This document shows positions 25,188 through 34,138 of a stretch of 64,000 bases of DNA, in pieces (position 1 is the stretch's first letter; each line of letters starts with the position of its first letter). Both the position numbers and the translations under genes were made by a program. The notes beneath the pieces were generated by a model, which made no database searches, was not told where the DNA came from, and saw nothing but the letters and a program-made list of their open reading frames with translations. Origin of the DNA: Lachnospiraceae bacterium (GTDB lineage: Bacteria; Bacillota; Clostridia; Lachnospirales; Lachnospiraceae); NCBI GenBank assembly GCA_014804645.1, contig JAAUZI010000076.1, positions 1-64,000 on the forward strand. Direction: 5' to 3'.

Positions 25188-27419
25188 ATGAACAGACAGG
25201 AATTCAGCAATCCCCTGGACTTAAAACAGATCCAGGTGACGGACGCTTTTTGGCACAGAGAGCAGGAATTGGTGCGCACGGAGGTAATCCCCTATCAGTG
25301 GGAGGCCCTGAACGACAGGGTAGAGGGGGCGGCCCCCAGCTACTGTATGCGCAATTTTAAAGTGGCGGGCCGCATGATGCGGGAGAAAAAGGAAAAGGGC
25401 ACGGCTTATGTGGCTCCCGCCTACACCTTCCGGGGCTTTGAGGCCCTGCCGGAGGACCCGGCGCACCCCGATGAGGACAAATTTTATGGCTTTGTTTTTC
25501 AGGACACGGATTTTTCAAAATGGATAGAGGCGGTGGGCTATTCCCTGCTTCAGCACCCGGACCCGGTGCTGGAGCGGACGGCGGACGAGGCCATAGATAT
25601 CGTGTGTGCCGCCCAGCTGGAGAACGGTTATCTGGACACCTACTATATTATCAACGGCATGGACAGGGCTTTTACCAATCTCCGGGACCATCATGAGCTG
25701 TACTGTCTGGGGCACCTGGTGGAGGGCGCTGTGGCCTATTATCAGGCCACCGGCAAGGATAAACTGCTGCGTGCCGCCGAGAGATTTGCAGACTATTGCT
25801 GCGAAGTCTTCGGACCAAAGCCGGGGCAGTGCAAGGGCTATCCCGGCCACGAGATCGCGGAGATGGCGCTGGTGCGCTTATGCGAGGAAGACAATCAAGA
25901 AAAGTATCTGGAACTGGCAAAGTTTTTCCTGGACCAGAGGGGCACACAGCCCTACTACTTCGATCAGGAGGAAAAGGAGAGGGCGGCTCACGACGGACAG
26001 CCCTACAAAAAAACCACCAACAATGCTTACCATCAGGCAGATCTGCCCGTGCGGGAGCAGTCCGAGGCTGTGGGCCATGCGGTGCGTGCCATGTATCTGT
26101 ACAGCGGTATGGCGGACGTGGCCAGGCTGTGCGGGGACGAGGCCATGGAGGCGGCCTGCGACCGGCTGTGGGACAATGTGACCCGGGAAAAAATGTATGT
26201 GACCGGCGGCGTGGGCGCCACCCACATGGGGGAGGCGTTCTCCTTTGGCTATGATCTGCCCAGCGATACGGCTTATTCCGAGACCTGCGCGGCCATTGGC
26301 CTAGTGTTCTGGGCCAGAAGAATGCTGCAGATGAACCCCCGGGGAAAATATGGGGACGTGATGGAACTGGCTCTGTACAATACTGTACTGGCTGGCATGG
26401 CTCTGGACGGCAAAAGCTTTTTCTATGTGAATCCCCTTGAGGTAGTTCCCGAGGCATGTCATAAGGACAGCAGAAAATTCCATGTCAAGAGTGTGCGGCA
26501 GAAATGGTTCGGCTGCGCCTGCTGTCCGCCCAATATAGCCCGGCTGGTCAGCTCTGTGGCGGCTTATGCTTATACGGAGTCGGATCCCTTCAATGATGCG
26601 GGGGAGAAAGTGGACAAGGACACTTTATGGATACATCTGTACATGGGAAGTGTTTTGACCAAGCAGGTCTGGAATCCGGAAACTAAGACCATCCACGATA
26701 GAAAACAGCTGGATATCATGGTGGAGTCACAGCTGCCCTGGGAGGGGCGGGTAAAGGTGCTGCTGCGCGGCGACCAAGTGCCCTGCAGACTGGCATTTCG
26801 TGTCCCCGGCTGGAGCGGTGGAATGAAGGCGAGCTACCGCTGCGACGGCAGGCAGGGACAGGTGACGATTGATGCGGAGGGGCTGTCCGTAAAAGCGGAT
26901 TGCGAAACCGCAAGTCCGGTGGGAGAGGGTGCCGGAGATATGTCATGTGGCTGTGGGCAGCCGGGAGTTGCGGCGGTAACATACAAGGACGGCTATATGT
27001 ACATAGACGGAATCTGGCAGGACGGCGATGAGGTGATTCTGGACATGGATATGCCGGTGCGAATCCTGGAGGCGGACTCCAGAGTGCGGGAGAATATCGG
27101 CAAGGTTGCCATCGCCCGCGGCCCCATAACCTATTGCCTGGAGGAAACGGACAACGGCAAGGATCTGCACCTGTGCAGAGTGGATCTGCAGACTCTGAAA
27201 CTCTCGGATATTAAGACAGAGGTAACGGAGGAACTGGGCCATCCCATGACCGTGCTGAAAGTGCCCGGCAAGCGGCTGATCCCGGAGGAGAGCAAAGAAT
27301 TGTATCGCTTGGCCCGGCCTGCCCGGGAGGAGGACGTCACCTTGCGCATGGTACCCTATTACGCCTGGAACAACCGGGGCGAGGGTGAGATGAGCGTGTG
27401 GGTGAGAAAGGGCTTTTAA
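25188..27419 (+). CDS. GH127 beta-L-arabinofuranosidase-type glycoside hydrolase
   Basis: 743 residues without a signal peptide, hence cytoplasmic. The key residues known from HypBA1 are present: acid/base Glu349 in MGEAF, zinc ligands Glu365 and Cys367 in SETCAAIG, and the adjacent Cys445-Cys446 in FGCACCPPN, where one cysteine is the nucleophile. GH127 enzymes release L-arabinofuranose from arabino-oligosaccharides. An N-terminal alpha/alpha barrel is followed by beta domains. The 3' end overlaps the convergent LacI gene by four bases; the pentose kinase and isomerase lie beyond it. Specificity is inferred from the family. Confidence 0.92.
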   Translation: MNRQEFSNPLDLKQIQVTDAFWHREQELVRTEVIPYQWEALNDRVEGAAPSYCMRNFKVAGRMMREKKEKGTAYVAPAYTFRGFEALPEDPAHPDEDKFYGFVFQDTDFSKWIEAVGYSLLQHPDPVLERTADEAIDIVCAAQLENGYLDTYYIINGMDRAFTNLRDHHELYCLGHLVEGAVAYYQATGKDKLLRAAERFADYCCEVFGPKPGQCKGYPGHEIAEMALVRLCEEDNQEKYLELAKFFLDQRGTQPYYFDQEEKERAAHDGQPYKKTTNNAYHQADLPVREQSEAVGHAVRAMYLYSGMADVARLCGDEAMEAACDRLWDNVTREKMYVTGGVGATHMGEAFSFGYDLPSDTAYSETCAAIGLVFWARRMLQMNPRGKYGDVMELALYNTVLAGMALDGKSFFYVNPLEVVPEACHKDSRKFHVKSVRQKWFGCACCPPNIARLVSSVAAYAYTESDPFNDAGEKVDKDTLWIHLYMGSVLTKQVWNPETKTIHDRKQLDIMVESQLPWEGRVKVLLRGDQVPCRLAFRVPGWSGGMKASYRCDGRQGQVTIDAEGLSVKADCETASPVGEGAGDMSCGCGQPGVAAVTYKDGYMYIDGIWQDGDEVILDMDMPVRILEADSRVRENIGKVAIARGPITYCLEETDNGKDLHLCRVDLQTLKLSDIKTEVTEELGHPMTVLKVPGKRLIPEESKELYRLARPAREEDVTLRMVPYYAWNNRGEGEMSVWVRKGF

Positions 27420-28435
27420 ATATTCTCCCGTATCCGAATATCCACCGCCACATAATTGTACTCTTTCTCCGGCAGCTCCCCCGTGGTCAGGTAGGCGAAC
27501 AGCAAAGTCAGAGGTTTGGAACCCTGAATCTTGGGCTGCTGGCAGATGGTGGCGGCGATAACTCCCTTTTTCACCAGGGCCTTGGTGGTGGGAACCTTGT
27601 CAAAGGCGATAACCCGGATCTGCCCCTCACGCCCCAGCAGGGAGATGCTGCGGCAGCCGCCGTTGACGCCGCCGGCGGCAAAGAACAGGGCGTTGATCTC
27701 CGGGTGCTCCGTCAGCAGGCGGGTGGTTTTCTCGTAGCTTTCAAATTCATCATCGTGATTCTCTATAATATCCACAATCTCCATATCGGATTTGTAGCGT
27801 TTCAGCGAGTTGACAAAGCCGGCCACCCGCTCCGTGTGACACAGAATATCCGGAGAGCCGGTGACAATTCCCACCCGGATCTTGTCGGTGGTCATCAGGT
27901 GCATAAGCCCGGCGGCAGTCTCGCCGCTCTTGGCATAGTGGCTGCCCACATAGGCGATACGTCTGGAATTCTCTATGTCGGTGTTGAAGGTCACCACGGG
28001 GATGCCCTGCTCGTACAGGTCATTGATACAACGGCGGATTCTGTCGTCGTTGTAGGGTGCCAGAGCAATGCCGCTGACCTCCTCCTCCACAAGCTCCTCT
28101 ATGGCCTGCAGCTGCTGTTCCACCCCATAGGTGATATGCTTGACGATAACGGTGCAGTTGTATCCGGCAAGCTCCTCCGCCTTTTCCATGACCCCTTCTT
28201 CCACATCGATAAAAAAGGGATTGTCCGCAGAGAACAACACTACGCCCAGTCTCAGCTTTTTTTTCTGGGCCGCCAGCACTAGTCCGGCGATGTTGGGCTT
28301 GTAATCCAGCGCCCTGGCAATCTCACGAATCTTTTCCGCCGTGTCCGGATTCACCGATCCCCGGTTGTTCAAAACTCTGTCAACCGTTCCCCTGGACACG
28401 CCTGCCAGAGCCGCAATCTCCTTAATGGTCGCCAT
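27416..28435 (-). CDS. LacI-family regulator of the pentose locus
   Basis: 339 residues. Helix-turn-helix IKEIAALAGVSRGTVDRVLN, then a sugar-binding domain of the ribose-binding-protein type. AGGAGGG precedes the start by nine bases. It lies between the convergent GH127 gene and the divergent kinase gene, with a palindrome and inverted repeats in the shared 306-base intergenic region, so it most likely controls both directions in response to a pentose. The effector is not identifiable from sequence. Confidence 0.92.
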   Translation of the reverse strand: MATIKEIAALAGVSRGTVDRVLNNRGSVNPDTAEKIREIARALDYKPNIAGLVLAAQKKKLRLGVVLFSADNPFFIDVEEGVMEKAEELAGYNCTVIVKHITYGVEQQLQAIEELVEEEVSGIALAPYNDDRIRRCINDLYEQGIPVVTFNTDIENSRRIAYVGSHYAKSGETAAGLMHLMTTDKIRVGIVTGSPDILCHTERVAGFVNSLKRYKSDMEIVDIIENHDDEFESYEKTTRLLTEHPEINALFFAAGGVNGGCRSISLLGREGQIRVIAFDKVPTTKALVKKGVIAATICQQPKIQGSKPLTLLFAYLTTGELPEKEYNYVAVDIRIRENI

Positions 28436-28465
28436 AGCTCATTCCCTCCTGTCATATTTATGTTT

Positions 28466-28494
28466 ACCCTATCATAAATATAGTTTCAAGTCAA
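28466..28494 (-). promoter_or_regulatory. Promoter of the LacI gene (minus strand)
   Basis: Read on the minus strand, TTGACT (28489-28494) and TAGGGT (28466-28471) are spaced by 17, with TGA before the weak -10. Confidence 0.4.
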
Positions 28495-28506
28495 ACGGAA
28501 TATGGA

Positions 28507-28520
28507 CGTGCCCGGGCACG
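28507..28520. promoter_or_regulatory. Candidate LacI operator, perfect 14-bp palindrome
   Basis: CGTGCCCGGGCACG is fully self-complementary with a central CpG, as in many LacI-family operators. It lies upstream of the lacI promoter. The half-site GTGCCCG recurs at 28657-28663 next to the kinase promoter. Confidence 0.6.
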
Positions 28521-28614
28521 GTCCGAGCTGTTTTTACCGCCTTTATCATATTGACCAGTTTTCCACACTGAAAATGTGCATAATCCCGAAAATGCAAAAG
28601 AGATATTGATTTTA

Positions 28615-28642
28615 TTGACTAAAACGAGTATGCTATTATTAT
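28615..28642 (+). promoter_or_regulatory. Promoter TTGACT-16-TATTAT of the pentose operon
   Basis: TTGACT (28615-28620) and TATTAT (28637-28642) are spaced by 16. The predicted start falls within the operator-like repeats that follow. Confidence 0.6.
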
Positions 28643-28669
28643 GTGTACATACACAAGTGCCCGTACACA
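28642..28669. promoter_or_regulatory. Operator-like inverted and direct repeats at the kinase promoter
   Basis: TGTGTA-CA-TACACA (28642-28655) is an inverted repeat directly after the -10; TACACA recurs at 28664-28669 and GTGCCCG at 28657-28663. The position over the transcription start fits repression by the divergent LacI protein. Confidence 0.55.
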
Positions 28670-28741
28670 ATCTGCGTGTCAACGCAGGGATGCGGGAAAA
28701 AGAACGAACAATTCATACATGCAGGAAACGGAGGGCAAAAC

Positions 28742-30211
28742 ATGTTATACATCGGAATTGATTTAGGCACGTCGGCGGTGAAGCTGCTGCTGATGGACGG
28801 CGAGGGCAAGATTCAGAACATAGTCTCCAGGGAGTATCCCATCTACTTCCCCAATCCGGGCTGGTCGGAGCAGAAACCCGAGGACTGGTATGAGCAGACC
28901 ATGATCGGCATTGAGGAATTGCTGGCGAATGCGGATAAGAGCCAGGTGGCCGGTATCAGCTTTGGCGGTCAGATGCACGGTCTGGTGATTCTGGACAAGG
29001 ACGATAATGTAATCCGCCCCGCTTTGCTGTGGAACGACGGCCGCACCTACGAGGAGTGCGACTATCTGAACAATGTGATCGGCAAGGAGAAACTGTCTCA
29101 GTACACGGCCAATATCTCCTTTACAGGCTTTACCGCCCCCAAGATTCTGTGGGTGAAGAATAAGGAACCGGAGAATTTTGCCCGGATTGCCAAGATCATG
29201 CTGCCCAAGGATTATATTGCGTATAAATTGACCGGGGTACACTGCACGGATGTGTCCGACGCCTCCGGTATGCTGATCTTTGATGTGAAAAACCGCAGAT
29301 GGTCCAAGGAGATGTGCGAGATCTGCGGCATCACAGAGGACCAGCTGGCAACCTGTTATGAGAGCTATGAGTCCGTGGGCTGCGTGCTGCCTGAGATTGC
29401 GGACAAGCTGGGGATTCCCCACACCGTAAAGGTGGCGGCGGGCGCAGGGGACAATGCTGCTGCGGCCGTGGGTACCGGCACTGTGGGAGACGGCATGTGC
29501 AATATCTCCCTGGGAACCAGTGGAACCATATTTATCTCCTCCAAGAATTTTGGCGTGGATAAGTACAATGCCCTTCACTCCTTTGCCCATGCGGACGGCA
29601 GCTATCACCTGATGGGCTGCATGCTCAGCGCCGCCAGCTGCAACAAGTGGTGGATGGACGATATTATTGGAACCAAGGACTATGCGGCGGAGCAGAAAGC
29701 CATTGAGAAACTGGGCGAGAACCATGTATATTTCCTGCCCTATCTGATGGGAGAGCGCTCCCCTCACAACAATCCTAACGCTAGGGGCACCTTTATCGGC
29801 ATGACCATGGATACCACCAGAGCCGATATGACTCAGGCCGTGCTGGAGGGCGTGGCCTTTGCTCTGAGAGATTCCTTTGAGGTGGCCAAGTCTCTGGGCA
29901 TCAAGATTGAGCGCACCAAGATCTGCGGCGGCGGCGCAAAGAGTCCTCTGTGGAAGAAGATGATTGCCAATATTCTGAATCTGAAGGTGGATGTGATCGA
30001 AGTCGAAGAAGGTCCCTCTCTGGGCGGCGCAATGTTGGCAGCGGTTGCGTGCGGCGAGTTCGCCAATGTGGAGGAGGCAGCGGCCAAAATCGTGAAGGTG
30101 GTGGACACCGTGGAGCCTGATCCGGCGCTGGTGGCTAAATATGAAGAGCGTTACGCCCAGTTCAAGGAGATTTACCCGGCCTGTAAGCCCCTGTTTGAGA
30201 TCATCCGGTAA
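28742..30211 (+). CDS. xylB: FGGY-family pentulose kinase, xylulokinase type
   Basis: 489 residues. It shows the actin-like ATPase start YIGIDLGTSAVK, the xylulokinase substrate segment SFGGQMHGLV, GAGDNAAAAVG, and late GGGAKSPLWKKMIAN. It phosphorylates a ketopentose; sequence favours D-xylulose, but in this locus L-ribulose or D-ribulose is possible. GGAGGG precedes ATG 28742. It is the first gene of a kinase-DUF4867-isomerase operon opposite the LacI gene. Confidence 0.88.
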   Translation: MLYIGIDLGTSAVKLLLMDGEGKIQNIVSREYPIYFPNPGWSEQKPEDWYEQTMIGIEELLANADKSQVAGISFGGQMHGLVILDKDDNVIRPALLWNDGRTYEECDYLNNVIGKEKLSQYTANISFTGFTAPKILWVKNKEPENFARIAKIMLPKDYIAYKLTGVHCTDVSDASGMLIFDVKNRRWSKEMCEICGITEDQLATCYESYESVGCVLPEIADKLGIPHTVKVAAGAGDNAAAAVGTGTVGDGMCNISLGTSGTIFISSKNFGVDKYNALHSFAHADGSYHLMGCMLSAASCNKWWMDDIIGTKDYAAEQKAIEKLGENHVYFLPYLMGERSPHNNPNARGTFIGMTMDTTRADMTQAVLEGVAFALRDSFEVAKSLGIKIERTKICGGGAKSPLWKKMIANILNLKVDVIEVEEGPSLGGAMLAAVACGEFANVEEAAAKIVKVVDTVEPDPALVAKYEERYAQFKEIYPACKPLFEIIR

Positions 30212-30297
30212 GGAGAAGTATTTGGAAGTAAATCTTCCAGCTACATATTAACGCAATATCGCAGGCCCGGCCAGCGGTATGCAGAAAAGAGGGAACT

Positions 30298-30936
30298 ATG
30301 AAAATATTACCTATCACCGATCCCGCTTTCCGCAAGTACGGACGGCGGATCACCAATGTGGACCTGACAGAACTGGTCGAGGTTTTGAAAGGGCAGCCCG
30401 TGCCTGAGGGCGTGGTGTATGAGCCCAGCGTGGAGGCGCTGGAGGCCACTTCCGCCATGGAGGCTCTGACTACGGCAGCCTTTGGCGAATTGCCCATTCA
30501 GATCGGCTACTGTAACGGTCACAACGAACTGCTGAACGCAGTGGAGTACCATCGGAACAGCGAACTCAATATCGCTGCCACAGACGCGATTCTGATTCTG
30601 GGCATGCAGCAGGATATTGAGGATGACTTTACCTATGACACCGCCAAGATGGAGGCGTTTCTGGTGCCCGCAGGTACAGGTGTGGAAATTTACGCCACCA
30701 CCTTGCACTATGCGCCCTGCGGCGTGAACGGCGCGGGATTCCAGGTAGCTGTGGTGCTGCCCAAGGGAACCAACTATCCTCTGGAGAGATCTCACGCGGA
30801 CTTGTCTGTTGCCACCTCCAACGAGGATGCGCTGCTGACCGCCAAAAATAAGTGGCTGATCGGTCATGCGGAAGGCGGTTTGGACGCAGGCAGCTATATC
30901 GGATTAAAGGGAAAGAACTTGAATGTTAATGCTTAA
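30298..30936 (+). CDS. DUF4867 family protein, cupin-like
   Basis: 212 residues. The order of beta-strand segments with FLVPAGTGVEIYATTLHYAPC suggests a cupin-like barrel, and GYCNGHNELLNAVEYHRNSE supplies His and Glu residues able to bind metal or sugar. I recognise it as DUF4867, found with fucose- or pentose-type isomerases and kinases in Lachnospiraceae. It may be a sugar mutarotase or isomerase, which is inferred from context. Start ATG 30298 follows AGAGGGAACT. Confidence 0.75.
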   Translation: MKILPITDPAFRKYGRRITNVDLTELVEVLKGQPVPEGVVYEPSVEALEATSAMEALTTAAFGELPIQIGYCNGHNELLNAVEYHRNSELNIAATDAILILGMQQDIEDDFTYDTAKMEAFLVPAGTGVEIYATTLHYAPCGVNGAGFQVAVVLPKGTNYPLERSHADLSVATSNEDALLTAKNKWLIGHAEGGLDAGSYIGLKGKNLNVNA

Positions 30937-30986
30937 TGCGGTAAAATGAAACTGTTAGTAACCGGACATACCGGTTTACAAAAACA

Positions 30987-31009
30987 GCATCTTCCCGGGG
31001 GGAAGATGC
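30987..31009 (+). ncRNA. Intercistronic hairpin between DUF4867 and isomerase genes
   Basis: GCATCTTCC (30987-30995) pairs with GGAAGATGC (31001-31009); pairing may extend one base to leave a GGG loop. No T run follows; AGGAGGAG comes soon after. It probably stabilises or sets the end of a processed mRNA rather than terminating transcription. Confidence 0.65.
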
Positions 31010-31036
31010 GGAACTAAAAATTAGGAGGAGATTACA

Positions 31037-32521
31037 ATGAACAATGCACCTAAAATCAAAATCGGCATTGTGGCCGTGAGCCGCGACTGTTTCCCCGAGA
31101 GCCTGTCCGTAAACAGGAGAAAAGCTCTGGTGGCAGCCTACAAGGCCAAGTATGACGAGAGTGACATCTACGAGTGCCCCATCTGTATCGTGGAGAGCGA
31201 GATACATATGGTACAGGCTCTGGAGGATGTGAAGAAGAACGGCTGTAACGCTCTGTGCGTGTATCTGGGCAACTTTGGCCCTGAGATTTCCGAGACCCTG
31301 CTGGCCAAGCATTTTGACGGCCCTTCCATCTTCGTGGCGGCCGCTGAGGAGAGCCAGGCTGACCTGATGGATGGCAGAGGCGACGCATACTGTGGTATGC
31401 TGAACGCAAGCTATAACCTGAAACTTCGCAATATCAAGGCTTATATCCCTGAGTACCCTGTAGGCACTGCAGAGGAGTGCGCCGACATGATCAATGAGTT
31501 CGTTCCCATTGCACGGGCAATCGTGGGCCTGAGCGACCTGAAGATCATTTCCTTTGGTCCCAGACCTCTGAACTTCCTGGCTTGTAACGCTCCCATCAAG
31601 CAGCTGTACAACCTGGGCGTTGAGATCGAGGAGAACTCCGAGCTGGATCTGTTTGAGTCCTTCAATAAGCATGCCGGAGACGAGAGAATCCCTGCTAAGG
31701 TTGCCGAGATGGCAGAAGAGCTGGGCGCAGGCAACAAGAAACCCGAGGTGCTGGAGAAACTGGCTCAGTATGAGCTGACCCTGCTTGACTGGGTGGAGGC
31801 ACACAGAGGCTATCGCAAGTATGTGGCTATCGCCGGAAAGTGCTGGCCCGCATTCCAGACCCAGTTTGGCTTTGTTCCCTGCTATGTGAACAGCCGTCTG
31901 ACAGGTATGGGCATTCCCGTGTCCTGCGAGGTGGATATCTATGGCTGTCTGTCCGAGTTTATCGGTACCTGCGTGAGCCAGGATGCCGTTACCCTGCTGG
32001 ATATCAACAACTCCGTACCTGCGGATATGTTCAAGGAGTCCATCGAGGGCAAGTTCCCTTATACCCACAAGGATACCTTTATGGGATTCCACTGCGGCAA
32101 CACCTGCTCCAAGAAACTGGCATTCTGCGAGATGAAGTACCAGAAGATCATGGCGAGAAATCTGCCTATCGAGGTTACCAACGGCACTCTGGAGGGCGAT
32201 ATCGCTCCCGGCGAGATCACTTTCTACCGTCTGCAGTCCACTGCTGACAACAAGCTGCGGGCTTATATCGCACAGGGCGAGGTGCTGAATGTGCCTTCCA
32301 AGTCCTTCGGTTCCATCGGCGTGTTTGCTATCCCTGAGATGGGACGTTTCTATCGCCATGTGCTGATCGAGAAGAATTACCCTCATCATGGCGCGGTTGC
32401 ATTCGGCCACTTTGGCAAGGCGCTGTACGAGGTATTTAAGTTCATCGGCGTACCTGTAGAGGATCTGAACTACAACCAGCCGAAGAGCCTGCCTTATCCC
32501 ACAGAGAATCCTTTCTGTTAA
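31037..32521 (+). CDS. L-fucose/L-arabinose isomerase family protein (FucI-like)
   Basis: 494 residues, shorter than E. coli FucI (about 590). The metal-ligand regions are visible: SCEVDIYG supplies Glu and Asp, and the late HHGAVAFGHFG supplies His. Such enzymes interconvert aldoses and ketoses. With GH127 upstream and a pentulose kinase in the operon, an L-arabinose or related pentose substrate is likely. TTAGGAGGAG precedes the start. L-ribulose-phosphate epimerase is missing from the window. Codon choice here looks highly biased, hinting at high expression. Confidence 0.87.
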   Translation: MNNAPKIKIGIVAVSRDCFPESLSVNRRKALVAAYKAKYDESDIYECPICIVESEIHMVQALEDVKKNGCNALCVYLGNFGPEISETLLAKHFDGPSIFVAAAEESQADLMDGRGDAYCGMLNASYNLKLRNIKAYIPEYPVGTAEECADMINEFVPIARAIVGLSDLKIISFGPRPLNFLACNAPIKQLYNLGVEIEENSELDLFESFNKHAGDERIPAKVAEMAEELGAGNKKPEVLEKLAQYELTLLDWVEAHRGYRKYVAIAGKCWPAFQTQFGFVPCYVNSRLTGMGIPVSCEVDIYGCLSEFIGTCVSQDAVTLLDINNSVPADMFKESIEGKFPYTHKDTFMGFHCGNTCSKKLAFCEMKYQKIMARNLPIEVTNGTLEGDIAPGEITFYRLQSTADNKLRAYIAQGEVLNVPSKSFGSIGVFAIPEMGRFYRHVLIEKNYPHHGAVAFGHFGKALYEVFKFIGVPVEDLNYNQPKSLPYPTENPFC

Positions 32522-32559
32522 GCAGGGCACATCTAATCGTTAGTGAGAATAAAAATCGG

Positions 32560-32588
32560 GGGCAGAGATGTAAGTCTCTGCCCTTTTT
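32560..32588 (+). terminator. Terminator of the pentose operon
   Basis: GGGCAGAGA (32560-32568) pairs with TCTCTGCCC (32575-32583), followed by five T. Confidence 0.92.
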
Positions 32589-32630
32589 GACATTGTTTTG
32601 CAAAAAGAACAAAATACCTTCAAAAAGATA

Positions 32631-32659
32631 TTGCACATTTGGCGGGCTGCGCCTATACT
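32631..32659 (+). promoter_or_regulatory. Promoter TTGCAC-17-TATACT for the MATE gene
   Basis: TTGCAC (32631-32636) and TATACT (32654-32659) have 17-base spacing, 47 bases before the start at 32707. Confidence 0.7.
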
Positions 32660-32706
32660 CTCTAGTTGGCAAAGAAAAATAAATATTGCAAACAGAGGTA
32701 CAGGCA

Positions 32707-34080
32707 ATGGTCAAAGATATGACAAAGGGTTCGCCCATGAAATTGATATTGGGATTTTCCGTCCCGCTGCTGTTTGGTTTTCTCTTCCAGCAGTGCTACA
32801 ATCTGATGGACACGGTGATCGTAGGAAGGTTTCTGGGAAAGGAAAATCTGGCGGCGGTGGGAGCCACGAGTTCTGTCAATTTTATGATTATCGGTTTCTG
32901 CATGGGGATTTGCAGCGGTTTTTCCATCCCTGTCTCCCACAAGTTTGGGGCGGGAGATCACTCGGGAATGCGCCGGGTGGTGGCTAACTGTATCTGGCTG
33001 GCAGCCGTTTTCGCCGTGGTTATGACAGTGCTGACCACGCTGCTGTGCCGCCATATTCTGGTGGCTATGAGAACCCCCGACAATATTCTGGATGCGGCGT
33101 ATTCCTACATATGGATAATCTTTCTGGGGATTCCTGTGACTTTTCTGTACAATATGACGGCCGGAGTGATCCGTGCCCTGGGGGACAGCAAGACGCCGGT
33201 GATCTTTCTGGTCATGTCCTCCTTTATCAATATCGGACTGGATCTATTCTTTATCGTAAATCTGCACTGGGGAGTGCAGGGGGCGGCCTGTGCCACCGTG
33301 ATTTCCCAGGGGATATCGGGGCTGTGCTGCCTGTTGTTTATGGTTAAAAAATTTGAGATTCTGCGCATCCGCAGAGAGGAGTGGGCGCCCAACCGACATT
33401 TGATCGGGACGCTCTGCAGCATGGGAATTCCCATGGGGCTGCAGTACTCTATTACCGCCATCGGCAGTGTTATCCTGCAGAGCGCCACCAATACTCTGGG
33501 TTCCGATGCGGTGGCAGCGGTGACGGCGGCGGGAAAAATCAGTGGATTTCTGGCCTGTCCCTTCGACGCCATGGGTTCCACCATGGCCACCTACGGCGGC
33601 CAGAATGTGGGCGCGGGAAGATTGGACCGTATCGGGCAGGGGCTGAAGTCCTGCATTCTGCTGGGAGCCGCGTATTCTGTGATTGCCCTGAGTATCAGCC
33701 TTCTGTTTGGCCGCTCGCTGGCAAAGCTGTTTTTGGATGCCTCAGAGACGGCGATTATCGACAACGTGAAACTGTTTTTGACCATGGCTACGGCGTTCTA
33801 TTTCCCGCTGGCGCTGGTCAATATCATACGCTTTATGATACAGGGAGTGGGATTCCCGACCTTTGCCATTCTGGCGGGAGTGTTTGAGATGGCGGCCAGG
33901 ACGCTGACGGGCTTTGTGCTGGTGCCCACATTTGGGTTCCTCGGCTCCTGTCTGGGCAGTCCCATCGCCTGGATTTTGGCGGACGCCTTTTTGATTCCCG
34001 CCTATTTTCATGTAAAAAAGAAACTGCGAGGAATACAATGCAGCGGTACAGATTGCAATTTTGTCCCCGAGGAGATATAA
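32707..34080 (+). CDS. MATE-family efflux transporter
   Basis: 457 residues with about twelve membrane segments in two similar halves. The start MTKGSPMKLILGFSVPLLFG followed by FQQCYNLMDTVIVGRFLG is the NorM/DinF-type MATE signature, and the matching second-half segment begins near IGTLCSMGIPMGLQYS. MATE proteins export drugs or metabolites using sodium or proton gradients; the substrate is unknown. AGAGG lies nine bases before ATG 32707. Confidence 0.92.
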   Translation: MVKDMTKGSPMKLILGFSVPLLFGFLFQQCYNLMDTVIVGRFLGKENLAAVGATSSVNFMIIGFCMGICSGFSIPVSHKFGAGDHSGMRRVVANCIWLAAVFAVVMTVLTTLLCRHILVAMRTPDNILDAAYSYIWIIFLGIPVTFLYNMTAGVIRALGDSKTPVIFLVMSSFINIGLDLFFIVNLHWGVQGAACATVISQGISGLCCLLFMVKKFEILRIRREEWAPNRHLIGTLCSMGIPMGLQYSITAIGSVILQSATNTLGSDAVAAVTAAGKISGFLACPFDAMGSTMATYGGQNVGAGRLDRIGQGLKSCILLGAAYSVIALSISLLFGRSLAKLFLDASETAIIDNVKLFLTMATAFYFPLALVNIIRFMIQGVGFPTFAILAGVFEMAARTLTGFVLVPTFGFLGSCLGSPIAWILADAFLIPAYFHVKKKLRGIQCSGTDCNFVPEEI

Positions 34081-34138
34081 TTCAGATATGGAATGATGCG
34101 GATTGGTGCGATATCACAGGGGATGGGATGAAATTCTT

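Noticed and set aside
30926..32530. Long open frame (534 codons) on the minus strand opposite the FucI-like isomerase gene
   Set aside because: It is a shadow of a strongly codon-biased gene. Its translation is rich in Leu, His and Gln without any domain pattern, and it has no promoter or ribosome site.
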